Below are positions 1 through 7,590 of a stretch of 64,000 nt of DNA, piece after piece (within the stretch, counting starts at the first letter, position 1; each line of letters starts with the position of its first letter). This stretch comes from Bradyrhizobium canariense (GTDB lineage Bacteria; Pseudomonadota; Alphaproteobacteria; Rhizobiales; Xanthobacteraceae), in NCBI RefSeq assembly GCF_900105125.1, contig NZ_LT629750.1, positions 5,297,001 to 5,361,000 of the forward strand. The letters are read 5' to 3'. The position numbers and the translations under genes were made by a program. A model generated the notes under the pieces. It saw only the letters and a program-made list of their open reading frames with translations. It did not search any database and had not been told where the DNA came from.

Positions 1-35
1 GCGAAATTCTGGTCGAGCAAGAAGAAGGCTTCTGA
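1..35 (+). CDS. ftsK: C-terminal end of DNA translocase FtsK (partial)
   Basis: The window opens inside a plus-strand gene whose last residues read REILVEQEEGF before TGA at 33-35. This tail resembles the end of the FtsK gamma domain of Rhizobiales (a KREILV-type motif followed by acidic residues), and ftsK commonly precedes the LolA-type gene that follows here. FtsK is the septal, membrane-anchored DNA pump that moves and resolves chromosomes at division. Only eleven codons are visible, so the call rests on the tail motif and on the neighbour. Confidence 0.55.
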   Translation, partial: EILVEQEEGF

Positions 36-178
36 GACGCGTCATCGGCCAAACCATTGCCGGAGTTGAGCAATATTCTCACGGAAAAACGATGCCTGCT
101 TTTGGCGGAAAGCACGATAAAATGGCGCGTAGCCAAACGGGACGACTTGACTCGTTGAATAGAGATTCGAAATTTCCA

Positions 179-976
179 ATGACTGAGCAACTCGCGGCCC
201 ACAGCGCCCGCATCGGCCTCGCAACGCTGATCGCGGCATTCATGATGACTGCCGCGGCGCCGTCGTCCGCGCAGGGCGTTCCCGTGCCGAAGCCTGCGCC
301 AAAAAGCCGCAACATCCAGATGAGTGCATCGGGACCCCTGACGACCGGGGCTACCGCGGCCCAGCCGCCCGATCCCGTCATTCCCGACCCGCGCCGGAAC
401 CAGCCCGCCAATATTTTCGCAAGCTTCGACGCCAATCAAAAAGCGCAAGCCGCCAAGGTCAGCGCCTATTTGTCGTCGCTGCAAACGCTGGTCGGAAATT
501 TCGTCCAGGTCGGCCCTGACGGCAGCAAGAGCAAAGGCGATTTTTACATCCAGAAGCCTGGCAAGGTGCGTTTCGAATACGACGATCCGAGTCCGGTCGA
601 ACTCATCGCCGACGGATCGTCGCTGGCGGTGCGCGATCGCAAGCTTGCGACCCAGGACATCTATCCATTGTCGCAGACGCCACTGCGATATCTGCTGTCG
701 GACCGCATTGATCTGATGAAAGACACCAACGTCGTGAGCGTGACGTCGGATGACATGTTCATCAGCGTCACCATCGAGGAAAAGCAGGCGCTGATCGGCA
801 CCAGCCGCCTGATGCTGATGGTGGGCGCCAAGGACGGACAGCTCAAGCAATGGACGGTGACCGACCCACAGGGGTATGACACCACGGTTGCGGTCTATAA
901 TCTGGATACTTCCAAGAAAGTCGATCCCGGCCTGTTCAAGATCGACTTCACGAGATATCCGACTCCGCCGGGCTAA
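179..976 (+). CDS. lolA: LolA-like outer-membrane lipoprotein carrier protein
   Basis: Exported protein of 265 aa from the ATG at 179; in-frame ATGs at 92 and 122 would add an N-terminus that does not look like a signal peptide. The chosen start gives a signal peptide with hydrophobic core and a likely cleavage after SSAQ near residue 33, then a proline-rich linker to about residue 75. The LolA/LolB beta-barrel fold follows, with the family features FYIQKPGKVRFEY and ELIADG. LolA ferries lipoproteins from the LolCDE transporter to the outer membrane through the periplasm. The linker makes it longer than the roughly 200 aa E. coli protein. It lies 143 bp after ftsK, the common alphaproteobacterial arrangement. 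Confidence 0.85.
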   Translation: MTEQLAAHSARIGLATLIAAFMMTAAAPSSAQGVPVPKPAPKSRNIQMSASGPLTTGATAAQPPDPVIPDPRRNQPANIFASFDANQKAQAAKVSAYLSSLQTLVGNFVQVGPDGSKSKGDFYIQKPGKVRFEYDDPSPVELIADGSSLAVRDRKLATQDIYPLSQTPLRYLLSDRIDLMKDTNVVSVTSDDMFISVTIEEKQALIGTSRLMLMVGAKDGQLKQWTVTDPQGYDTTVAVYNLDTSKKVDPGLFKIDFTRYPTPPG

Positions 977-1050
977 TCCTAAAGCCTGATCTGTGGAGCG
1001 TGCGTTTATTCCCAGCATCCCTGCGGGAACGGGGGAAGACAACGACACGG

Positions 1051-1175
1051 AGCATGCTAGAGTTTGATCCAGACCAGCCGGATCAGACGCATCGCTTTAT
1101 ATTCTTCGGGGCGTGCGCTTTTTCAAAAACAGGTTTCCACCTTGCGCTGATGCGGCCCTTCGGGTCGGGATCATG
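1051..1175. repeat. degenerate palindromic intergenic repeat
   Basis: The lolA-xthA gap carries remnants of the repeat seen intact at 23026-23075. Recognisable parts are GAGCATGC near the left end, CAGGTTTCCACCTT in the middle and GGGATCATGCCC at the right end. The arms have diverged and the spacing is longer than in the intact copy, so this looks like an old copy. It sits after lolA and could contribute to 3' end formation. Confidence 0.4.
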
Positions 1176-1193
1176 CCCTAATACCCAGGCCGC

Positions 1194-2009
1194 ATGCGCT
1201 TCTCCCTGACAACCTGGAACATCAACTCGGTGCGGCTACGCATCGATCTGGTCGCCAAATTCCTCAAATCGGCGCGGCCGGATGTCTTGTGCCTGCAAGA
1301 GACCAAATGCATCGATGACGCATTCCCACTGAAGCGTTTCAAACGTCTCGGCTATGAGCATGTCGCGCTCAACGGACAGAAGGGCTATCACGGCGTCGCC
1401 GTGGTCTCGAAACTGCCGTTCGAGAGCACCAATATCAGAACCTTTTGCGACAGGCTCGATTCGCGTCACATCTCGGTTGAGTTCGGCGCCAAGGCGCAGC
1501 TTTCAAAACCACTGGTGCTGCATAATTTCTATGTTCCGGCCGGTGGCGATATTCCTGACCCTGCCCTTAATCCGAAATTCGAGCACAAGCTGCAATTCCT
1601 CGACGAGATGAAGGCGTGCGAGCCTTTGCATCCGCGCGGCGATGACCGACATATCCTGGTCGGCGATCTCAACGTGGCGCCGCATGAGAATGACGTGTGG
1701 TCGCACAAGCAATTGCTGAAGGTGGTGTCACACACGCCGATCGAATGCGAGAAGCTGCTGGCGGCGCAGACACACGGCGAATGGGTCGACGTCGCGCGCG
1801 ACCGCATCCCGCTTTCGGAAAAAGTCTATACGTGGTGGAGCTACCGTGCCGCCGACTGGACAGTTGGTGATCGCGGCCGCCGGCTCGACCACATCTGGGT
1901 GTCGCGAGCCCTCAAGGAAAGCGTCAGCGATTTCCGGATCACGCGCGATGCGCGGAGTTGGGAGCGGCCTTCCGACCACGTCCCGGTCACGGTGACACTG
2001 GACGTGTAG
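1194..2009 (+). CDS. xthA: exodeoxyribonuclease III
   Basis: 271 aa, full length for the ExoIII/AP-endonuclease family. The motifs appear in order: WNINSVRLR near the N-terminus, LQETKC with the metal-binding Glu at about residue 37, GDLNVAP with the catalytic Asp/Asn in the middle, and SDHVPV at the C-terminus with the catalytic Asp-His pair. The enzyme cleaves abasic sites and removes 3' blocking groups in base-excision repair in the cytoplasm. The ATG at 1194 starts directly on the conserved RFSLTTWNIN strand. The gene appears monocistronic. Confidence 0.93.
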   Translation: MRFSLTTWNINSVRLRIDLVAKFLKSARPDVLCLQETKCIDDAFPLKRFKRLGYEHVALNGQKGYHGVAVVSKLPFESTNIRTFCDRLDSRHISVEFGAKAQLSKPLVLHNFYVPAGGDIPDPALNPKFEHKLQFLDEMKACEPLHPRGDDRHILVGDLNVAPHENDVWSHKQLLKVVSHTPIECEKLLAAQTHGEWVDVARDRIPLSEKVYTWWSYRAADWTVGDRGRRLDHIWVSRALKESVSDFRITRDARSWERPSDHVPVTVTLDV

Positions 2010-2073
2010 GCTGACATGCGCTCGTCATTTCCGGATTCGACCTGACGCGCACCGCGCATGACAAGTCATTGCG

Positions 2074-2517
2074 TCAGCTATTCAGCTTTGCGCCCGCCAT
2101 CAGGATATCGCTGGCGATCTGGCTGGTCCGGTTGGCGAATTCGTCACGAAGCCGGCGCGCCGCCATGGGATCGCTTTCGAGTACGCGTTGAAACAGGCTG
2201 CGCGCGACACGAATGACCGAGGAATGCTCCAGCGCGGTCGCGGTCGACGGCCGTGGCATCGCAACCACCAGCGCGAGTTCACCGATCAAGGAGCCGGGGC
2301 CTGCGACCAGTTCGGCCCCGCTGTCATCGGCGATACGGAACGCCCCGCGCTGCACGATAAATCCCGCGTCCGCGTCATCGCCGGCCTTGAACAGGACATC
2401 ACCGCGGGCAAAATCGCGTTGCTCGGAACCGATCGCCAGCATGCGCAAAGCGGTCGTCCCCAACAGGCGCAGTGTCGGGACGCGCTCAAGCAAGGCAACA
2501 TCATCTTCGATCGACAT
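2074..2517 (-). CDS. cyclic nucleotide-binding domain protein
   Basis: 147 aa consisting of a single CRP/FNR-type cNMP-binding beta-roll (residues about 15-125). It has the phosphate-binding-cassette features GELALV and PRPSTATA and a short C-terminal helix. There is no helix-turn-helix, so it is not itself a transcription factor. Stand-alone domains of this kind act as regulatory subunits or sensors, and the ligand is unknown. It is encoded on the same strand just downstream of the OmpR-type response regulator (51 bp gap), so co-transcription and a shared signalling role are plausible but not shown. Confidence 0.75.
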   Translation of the reverse strand: MSIEDDVALLERVPTLRLLGTTALRMLAIGSEQRDFARGDVLFKAGDDADAGFIVQRGAFRIADDSGAELVAGPGSLIGELALVVAMPRPSTATALEHSSVIRVARSLFQRVLESDPMAARRLRDEFANRTSQIASDILMAGAKLNS

Positions 2518-2568
2518 ATAGAACCGGTGATCGGGGCGCGCTAAATGCGAATCGCTACCCGAATCGTA

Positions 2569-3255
2569 TCATGGCACCAGCTTGTAGCCACCGGCTTCGG
2601 TCACCAGTATCTCTGGATTGGCAGCGTCTTTCTCGATCTTCTGCCGCAGCCGGTAGATGTGAGTTTCCAGTGTGTGGGTGGTGACGCCGGAATTATAGCC
2701 CCAGACTTCCTGCAGCAACGTCTCGCGCGATACCGGCAATTGGCCGGCCCGGTAGAGAAATCGCAGGATCGCAGTTTCCTTTTCAGTCAGGCGCACTTTC
2801 TTGGCGTTGGCGCCGGTCAGCATCTTGGAGCCGGGCCTGAAACTGTAGGGTCCGACCGAAAACACCGCGTCTTCGCTGGCTTCATGCTGGCGCAGCTGGG
2901 CTCGAATCCGCGCCAGCAGCACGGCAAACCGGAACGGCTTGGCGACGTAGTCATTGGCGCCGGATTCAAGTCCGAGGATGGTATCCGAATCCGTATCGTG
3001 TCCAGTGAGCATGATGATCGGCGCCTTGAAGCCGCCCTTGCGTAGGCTGCGCACCACCTCCCGGCCATCGGTGTCCGGCAGGCCCACATCCATCAGCACC
3101 AGATCGGGTGCATTGGCCTTGGCGGCGTTGGCGCCCTTTGCGCCGGTGTCGACGGCCGAGGCCTCAAATTCCTCGTGCAGCGACAACTGCTCCACCAATG
3201 TATCGCGCAGATCGGTGTCATCATCTACGATCAGGATCTTGCGGGCATTGGCCAT
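2569..3255 (-). CDS. OmpR/PhoB-family response regulator
   Basis: 228 aa from the ATG at 3255, which begins MANARKILIVDDD; a longer reading up to 3408 adds unrelated residues. Residues 1-120 are a receiver domain with the acidic pocket IVDDD, the phospho-acceptor Asp in LVLMDVGLPD, the Thr in IMLTGHD and the Lys in VAKPF. Residues about 135-226 are a winged-helix DNA-binding domain (KVRLTEKETAILRFL, TLETHIYRLRQKIE). No sensor kinase is adjacent; the downstream partner on this strand is the cyclic nucleotide-binding protein. The specific pathway cannot be named from sequence. Confidence 0.88.
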   Translation of the reverse strand: MANARKILIVDDDTDLRDTLVEQLSLHEEFEASAVDTGAKGANAAKANAPDLVLMDVGLPDTDGREVVRSLRKGGFKAPIIMLTGHDTDSDTILGLESGANDYVAKPFRFAVLLARIRAQLRQHEASEDAVFSVGPYSFRPGSKMLTGANAKKVRLTEKETAILRFLYRAGQLPVSRETLLQEVWGYNSGVTTHTLETHIYRLRQKIEKDAANPEILVTEAGGYKLVP

Positions 3256-3501
3256 GTCGTACAGTCCTTTGGAGCCGGTGCAGGCGGAAGCGCCTTCAGC
3301 CGAACTCGGTAGGTGAATCTCGGTTCGTCGGTCTTGTTTCGTCTTGAGGTAGGGCTCTGTTACAGATTCACAAGGCGAAACCCACTGTATCTCAAAACCG
3401 GCGGGCATTTGGATGAATGTCCTGTAATGCCGGGGAATGCATATTTTCGGCCAACCAGGCGAGATAGAAATAGCTATTCTCTAAACACTTAAGATATTTC
3501 A

Positions 3502-4023
3502 ATGGCTTATGAGAAAATTCTGGTTCGAGCCGCCGCCGGCGATCCGCGCCGGGGCTGGCTCACCGTGGACGGACGCATCGTACCGGTGGCACTTGGCCGC
3601 GGTGGCATTAGAGCCAACAAACGGGAAGGCGATGGGGGAACGCCAAAGGGCACGTTCCAGCCGCGGCAATTGTGGTGGCGCGCCGATCGCCATCCGCGGC
3701 CGCGGACTCCTCTACCCGTCCGCGCCATCCGGCCAGATGACGCCTGGTGCGAAGATCCGCTCAGCCGCCACTACAACCAGCCTGTCCGGTTGGATCGCGA
3801 TGATGGCGCCGATCGCCTCAAGCGCGACGATCATCTCTATGACTTTATCATCGAGATCGACCACAACACCTCTCCGCGCATTGCCGGCCGCGGCAGCGCG
3901 GTATTCCTGCATCTGGCGCGGAAGGATTTTTCGCCGACCGCAGGATGTGTATCGATGACCAAATCGGCGATGCTGCGGTTGCTGGAACGGCTCGGCCCGC
4001 AGACCAGGATTGTGATCGGGTGA
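3502..4023 (+). CDS. L,D-transpeptidase (YkuD-fold) family protein
   Basis: 173 aa. It carries the L,D-transpeptidase core: GDGGTPKGTF for the substrate channel, and FLHLARKDFSPTAGCVSM with the catalytic His and Cys (about residues 131-146). The family forms 3-3 cross-links in peptidoglycan or attaches proteins to it. No signal peptide is evident, which is common in this subfamily, so its export route is unclear. The gene is divergent from the response regulator across a 246 bp promoter region and lies 18 bp before the hydratase gene. Confidence 0.82.
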   Translation: MAYEKILVRAAAGDPRRGWLTVDGRIVPVALGRGGIRANKREGDGGTPKGTFQPRQLWWRADRHPRPRTPLPVRAIRPDDAWCEDPLSRHYNQPVRLDRDDGADRLKRDDHLYDFIIEIDHNTSPRIAGRGSAVFLHLARKDFSPTAGCVSMTKSAMLRLLERLGPQTRIVIG

Positions 4024-4041
4024 CGTAAGGACATCAAAGCC

Positions 4042-4827
4042 ATGCTGGATAAAAATCAGATCGCCGCCGCGTCACGGAGACTGCACGATCATTGGCGCGC
4101 GGGCACCAAGCTCGGCGCGCTCGAATCATCGCACCGGCCCCGCGACCGGGCGGAGGCTTACGCCATCCAGGCGGCGATCGAGAGTTATTCGGCCGCCGAT
4201 TTATTCGGCTGGAAAATCGCTGCCACCAGTGAGGCCGGACAGAAGCACATCAATGTCGACGGTCCGATGGCGGGGCGCATCCTGTCCGAGACGGTCATTC
4301 CGGATGGCGGCACCGCTTCCATGGCCGGAAATGAAATGCGCGTCGCCGAGCCGGAGTTTGCTTTTCGCATGGCGACGGATCTGCCGCCGCGATCGTCGCT
4401 CTACACCGTACAGGAAGTCCTCGACGCGGTCGGCACGCTTCATCCGGCCATCGAGATTCCGGATTCGCGATTTTCGGATTTTGTCAGCGCCGGTGCTGCG
4501 CAAATCATCGCCGACAATGCCTGCGCGCATTTATTCGTCCTGGGCGCGCCAGCAACGACAAACTGGCGGGCGCTCGACCTCGTCGAAGAGAAGCCGGTTA
4601 TCACGCTGCGCGGAAAGCGATTCATCGGTCACGGAAAGAACGTGCTTGGCGATCCCCGGATTGCGCTTACTTGGCTCGCCAATGAACTGCGTCAGCTCGG
4701 CGTGACGCTCAAGGCCGGCCAGATCGTGACCACAGGCACCTGCCATCCGCCGCTGCCGATTCAATCCGGCGATCTGGTCGAGGCGGATTTTGGAACGCTC
4801 GGCAAAGTATCGGTCGGGTTCAAGTAG
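4042..4827 (+). CDS. 2-keto-4-pentenoate hydratase-like protein (FAH superfamily)
   Basis: 261 aa. The sequence matches the MhpD/2-oxopent-4-enoate hydratase branch of the fumarylacetoacetate hydrolase superfamily: GWKIAATSEAGQ, AEPEFAFRMA with the metal-binding Glu residues, HPAIEIPDSRF and the C-terminal VEADFGTLGKVSVGF. Such enzymes hydrate or decarboxylate 2-keto-enoates in aromatic ring breakdown. No other catabolic genes are next to it, so the physiological substrate is unknown. It may be co-transcribed with the L,D-transpeptidase gene 18 bp upstream, although the two have no obvious functional link. Confidence 0.8.
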   Translation: MLDKNQIAAASRRLHDHWRAGTKLGALESSHRPRDRAEAYAIQAAIESYSAADLFGWKIAATSEAGQKHINVDGPMAGRILSETVIPDGGTASMAGNEMRVAEPEFAFRMATDLPPRSSLYTVQEVLDAVGTLHPAIEIPDSRFSDFVSAGAAQIIADNACAHLFVLGAPATTNWRALDLVEEKPVITLRGKRFIGHGKNVLGDPRIALTWLANELRQLGVTLKAGQIVTTGTCHPPLPIQSGDLVEADFGTLGKVSVGFK

Positions 4828-4848
4828 GCGTCATTCACACTCGATGTC

Positions 4849-4868
4849 GTCCCGGCAAACGCCGGGAC
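4849..4868. repeat. REP-type perfect hairpin between convergent genes
   Basis: GTCCCGGC-AAAC-GCCGGGAC is an 8-bp perfect stem with a 4-nt loop, preceded by GATGTC and followed by CTATAA. It has the look of the short 'CCCGGC-GCCGGG' palindromes scattered through Bradyrhizobium genomes. It lies 22 bp after the hydratase stop codon and upstream of the convergent yggS stop, so it may serve as a bidirectional 3' end. Confidence 0.6.
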
Positions 4869-4951
4869 CTATAACCACCGAGGTTGGTTGCAGCAAACAT
4901 GTCCGCTCGATTGCTCGACAGAAAAGCCGCGGCGTGACGACAAGTCTTGTT

Positions 4952-5650
4952 TCAGCGATGACCAAAAATCGCCGAGCCGACCCGCACATGGGTGGCGCCG
5001 AATTGAATCGCGACCGCGAAATCGGCACTCATGCCCATCGACAGGTTCTTCAGCCCGTTGCGCGCAGCGATCTTCGCCGTCAACGCAAAATGCGGTGCCG
5101 GCGCATCATCAACAGGCGGGATGCACATCAGACCGGAAATGGCCAAACCATATTTATCGCGACAGCCCGCAATGAAGGCGTCCGCCTCGTCGGGCGCGAT
5201 GCCTGCCTTCTGCGGCTCTTCGCCGGTGTTGATCTGCACGAACAGTTCGGGCCGGCGTTTTTGAGAAATGATTTCTTTGGCTAACGCTTCGCAAATGCTC
5301 GGCCGGTCAACCGAATGAATGGCGTCGAACAGCGCCACGGCCTCTTTGGCCTTGTTGGATTGCAGCGGCCCGATCAGGTGCAAGGCTATGCCGGGGTAAG
5401 CCGATATTAACGCTGGCCACTTTGCCTTGGCTTCCTGCACGCGATTTTCGCCGAAAACGCGCTGTCCGCCCGCAATAACAGGCGTGATCGCGTCGGCATC
5501 GAACGTTTTGGACACCGCGATCAAGGTGACCGATGCGCGATCGCGGCGCGCTTCGTTGCAGGCACGCACAATGTCATTCTCCACCGAAGCAAGCGCGCTT
5601 GGTAAAGATGGGGTTATCGGCGAAGAATTTTCGGACGCCATGGCAGCCAT
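4952..5650 (-). CDS. YggS-family pyridoxal-phosphate homeostasis protein
   Basis: About 232 aa of PLP-binding TIM barrel. The Schiff-base lysine is in TLIAVSKTF, followed by the family hallmarks FGENRVQEAKAKW, HLIGPLQSNKAKEA, VQINTGEEPQKAG, LMCIPP and LSMGMSADF. The protein binds PLP without known catalysis and buffers vitamin B6 and amino/keto-acid pools in the cytoplasm. The start is ATG at 5650 or 5641, both directly before the conserved region; neither has a clear ribosome site. The gene is convergent with the hydratase and divergent from the diguanylate cyclase. Confidence 0.88.
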   Translation of the reverse strand: MAAMASENSSPITPSLPSALASVENDIVRACNEARRDRASVTLIAVSKTFDADAITPVIAGGQRVFGENRVQEAKAKWPALISAYPGIALHLIGPLQSNKAKEAVALFDAIHSVDRPSICEALAKEIISQKRRPELFVQINTGEEPQKAGIAPDEADAFIAGCRDKYGLAISGLMCIPPVDDAPAPHFALTAKIAARNGLKNLSMGMSADFAVAIQFGATHVRVGSAIFGHR

Positions 5651-5747
5651 CGACCGTAAGTTTTGCGGAGTAATTCGAATTTTACCGAGTTCAGGAAAGG
5701 CTTTTTGAACCCTTCCCCCTACTTTGCCCGCGGGGTCGGGGATAACG

Positions 5748-7445
5748 ATGTCACGTTTCACTTTCAACCGCAAAAAAGCAAAGCTCAAGAAGCTGCTCGG
5801 AATCCGTGCGCGGCTTGCGCTGCTGGCGCTGATCGTGGTGGCGCCGCTAATGCTCGACCGGGCCCGTTCGCTCGAGGACGCCCGCGCCAAGCAGTTGGCT
5901 CACGCCACCCAGGAATTTGCGGAACTTGCACAGCACAGCGCCGACACCCAACGGGAAGTCATTTCGTCGGTCGAGACAATGCTGAAGTCGGCGGCCTATA
6001 TCCGCTCGTCGGCGGGAGGCGTCGGCCGCAGTTGCGACATCCTGCGCGCGAGCCTGCCGGTCAACCTGCCGTGGATTCGCGCCCTGATGATAGTCGGCGG
6101 CGATGGACACGTTCAGTGCGCGACACGCAACACGCTGGTCGGGCTGGATCTGAGCGGACGCACCTATCTCAAGCAGGCACGGGAAGCTCGCGATGTCGTT
6201 TTCAGCGACTTCCTGTTCTCCATGGCTACCGACCTGCCGATCGTGATGGCGGCGTTTCCGGTCTCCGCCATCAAGGAGGACTCGGACGCCGTCATTGTCG
6301 CCGGCGTCAACATCGACTGGATGTCGAAGATCATGGGCAATCTTGGCGGCCGTCCCGGAATTTCGGCGGTGCTGATTGATAGCACGGGGACCGTGCTGGC
6401 GGCGCCGGCGGATCAGGCCAGCATGGTCGGCCGGGCGCTGGATACGGTGCCGCTGTTATCGGCCATCGCCGAGAAGGCAATCGACACAGAGCAGGATCAA
6501 GGGTCGGTTTCGTTCGTCGCGGCCGACGGCTCAAAACGCGTTGTGAACTTTGCGCGCATTCCCGGCACGCAATCGCGCCTGATCGTCAGCATCGACGAAA
6601 CCAAGGTGTCTGCCGCAATCAATCGCGATATTCGCACCGCCTATCTGCAGCTCGGCTTCGTCTGCCTGTTCATACTGCTCGGCGCATTGATCGCCGCGGA
6701 GAAGCTGATCATCAATCCGATCGAGATGATGGCGGCGATGGCGAAACGCTTTGGCCAGGGCGACTGGTCGGCCCGCGCGGCAAGCAGCCGTTTGCCTGCG
6801 GAATTCGTGCCGCTGGCGCGTGCATTCAACGCCATGGCAGCGCGACTTGCCGAACGCGAACGCGAGCTGATCGCGACCAATGACCGGCTGACGGTGATGG
6901 CATCGATCGACATGCTGTCGGGCCTTGCCAACCGGCGCGGTTTCCAGAGCCGGCTCGACTTCGAATGGATGAAAGCCCAGCAATACGATTCGGAACTGTC
7001 GCTGCTGATGATCGACGTCGATCACTTCAAGCTGTTCAACGATACCTACGGCCATCCCGAAGGCGATGCCTGTCTCTCAAGGCTCGGCGAAACCCTGGCC
7101 GGGATCGCCGCCGACACCATGGGCTTCGCCGGACGCTATGGCGGCGAGGAATTCTGCCTGCTGCTGCCGAACACGGATTCGGTGCGGGCATTGGAAATCG
7201 GCGAAATGGTGCGCCGGGCGGTTTGGGATCAGGCCATGCCGCACACCACCAGCGTATATCAAAACGTCACGGTCAGCGTCGGGGTGGCCAGTACCCGGCC
7301 CAACGACGCGCAGCGGCCCGGCGATCTGATCGAAGCGGCCGACGCCGCCCTCTACGCCGCCAAGCATCGTGGCCGTAACGCCGTGGTCGAGCACGGCTTT
7401 GTGCGGGTCACCGATGGTGGCAATGCGATCGCGATCGCGAGCTGA
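5748..7445 (+). CDS. membrane diguanylate cyclase (sensor-HAMP-GGDEF)
   Basis: 565 aa from the ATG at 5748 (TCGGGGATAACG before it). A first membrane segment (about residues 20-40) is followed by a roughly 240-residue periplasmic sensor region of Cache type, a second membrane segment (LGFVCLFILLGALIAAEKL), a HAMP linker (LIINPIEMMAAMAKRFGQGDW) and a GGDEF domain. The active site is intact (RYGGEEFCLLLPN), with the upstream substrate motif NDTYGHPEGD. It should make cyclic di-GMP at the inner membrane in response to an extracytoplasmic ligand. The RxxD inhibitory site expected nine residues before GGEEF is absent (DTMG), so classical product inhibition is unlikely. Confidence 0.9.
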   Translation: MSRFTFNRKKAKLKKLLGIRARLALLALIVVAPLMLDRARSLEDARAKQLAHATQEFAELAQHSADTQREVISSVETMLKSAAYIRSSAGGVGRSCDILRASLPVNLPWIRALMIVGGDGHVQCATRNTLVGLDLSGRTYLKQAREARDVVFSDFLFSMATDLPIVMAAFPVSAIKEDSDAVIVAGVNIDWMSKIMGNLGGRPGISAVLIDSTGTVLAAPADQASMVGRALDTVPLLSAIAEKAIDTEQDQGSVSFVAADGSKRVVNFARIPGTQSRLIVSIDETKVSAAINRDIRTAYLQLGFVCLFILLGALIAAEKLIINPIEMMAAMAKRFGQGDWSARAASSRLPAEFVPLARAFNAMAARLAERERELIATNDRLTVMASIDMLSGLANRRGFQSRLDFEWMKAQQYDSELSLLMIDVDHFKLFNDTYGHPEGDACLSRLGETLAGIAADTMGFAGRYGGEEFCLLLPNTDSVRALEIGEMVRRAVWDQAMPHTTSVYQNVTVSVGVASTRPNDAQRPGDLIEAADAALYAAKHRGRNAVVEHGFVRVTDGGNAIAIAS

Positions 7446-7590
7446 CCTGCCAACCGTTGCCGCCGCAGAAACAAGTGACCAAACGGTCGCTGTTGCAGGC
7501 CGCCCAACCCGTTGACCCCGCTGCCGCTTTTGTGGCCTAGTCCGCCATCTCCGTAAAACGGCCCTGGCCACCGAAAAGCCCTGCGATTTC

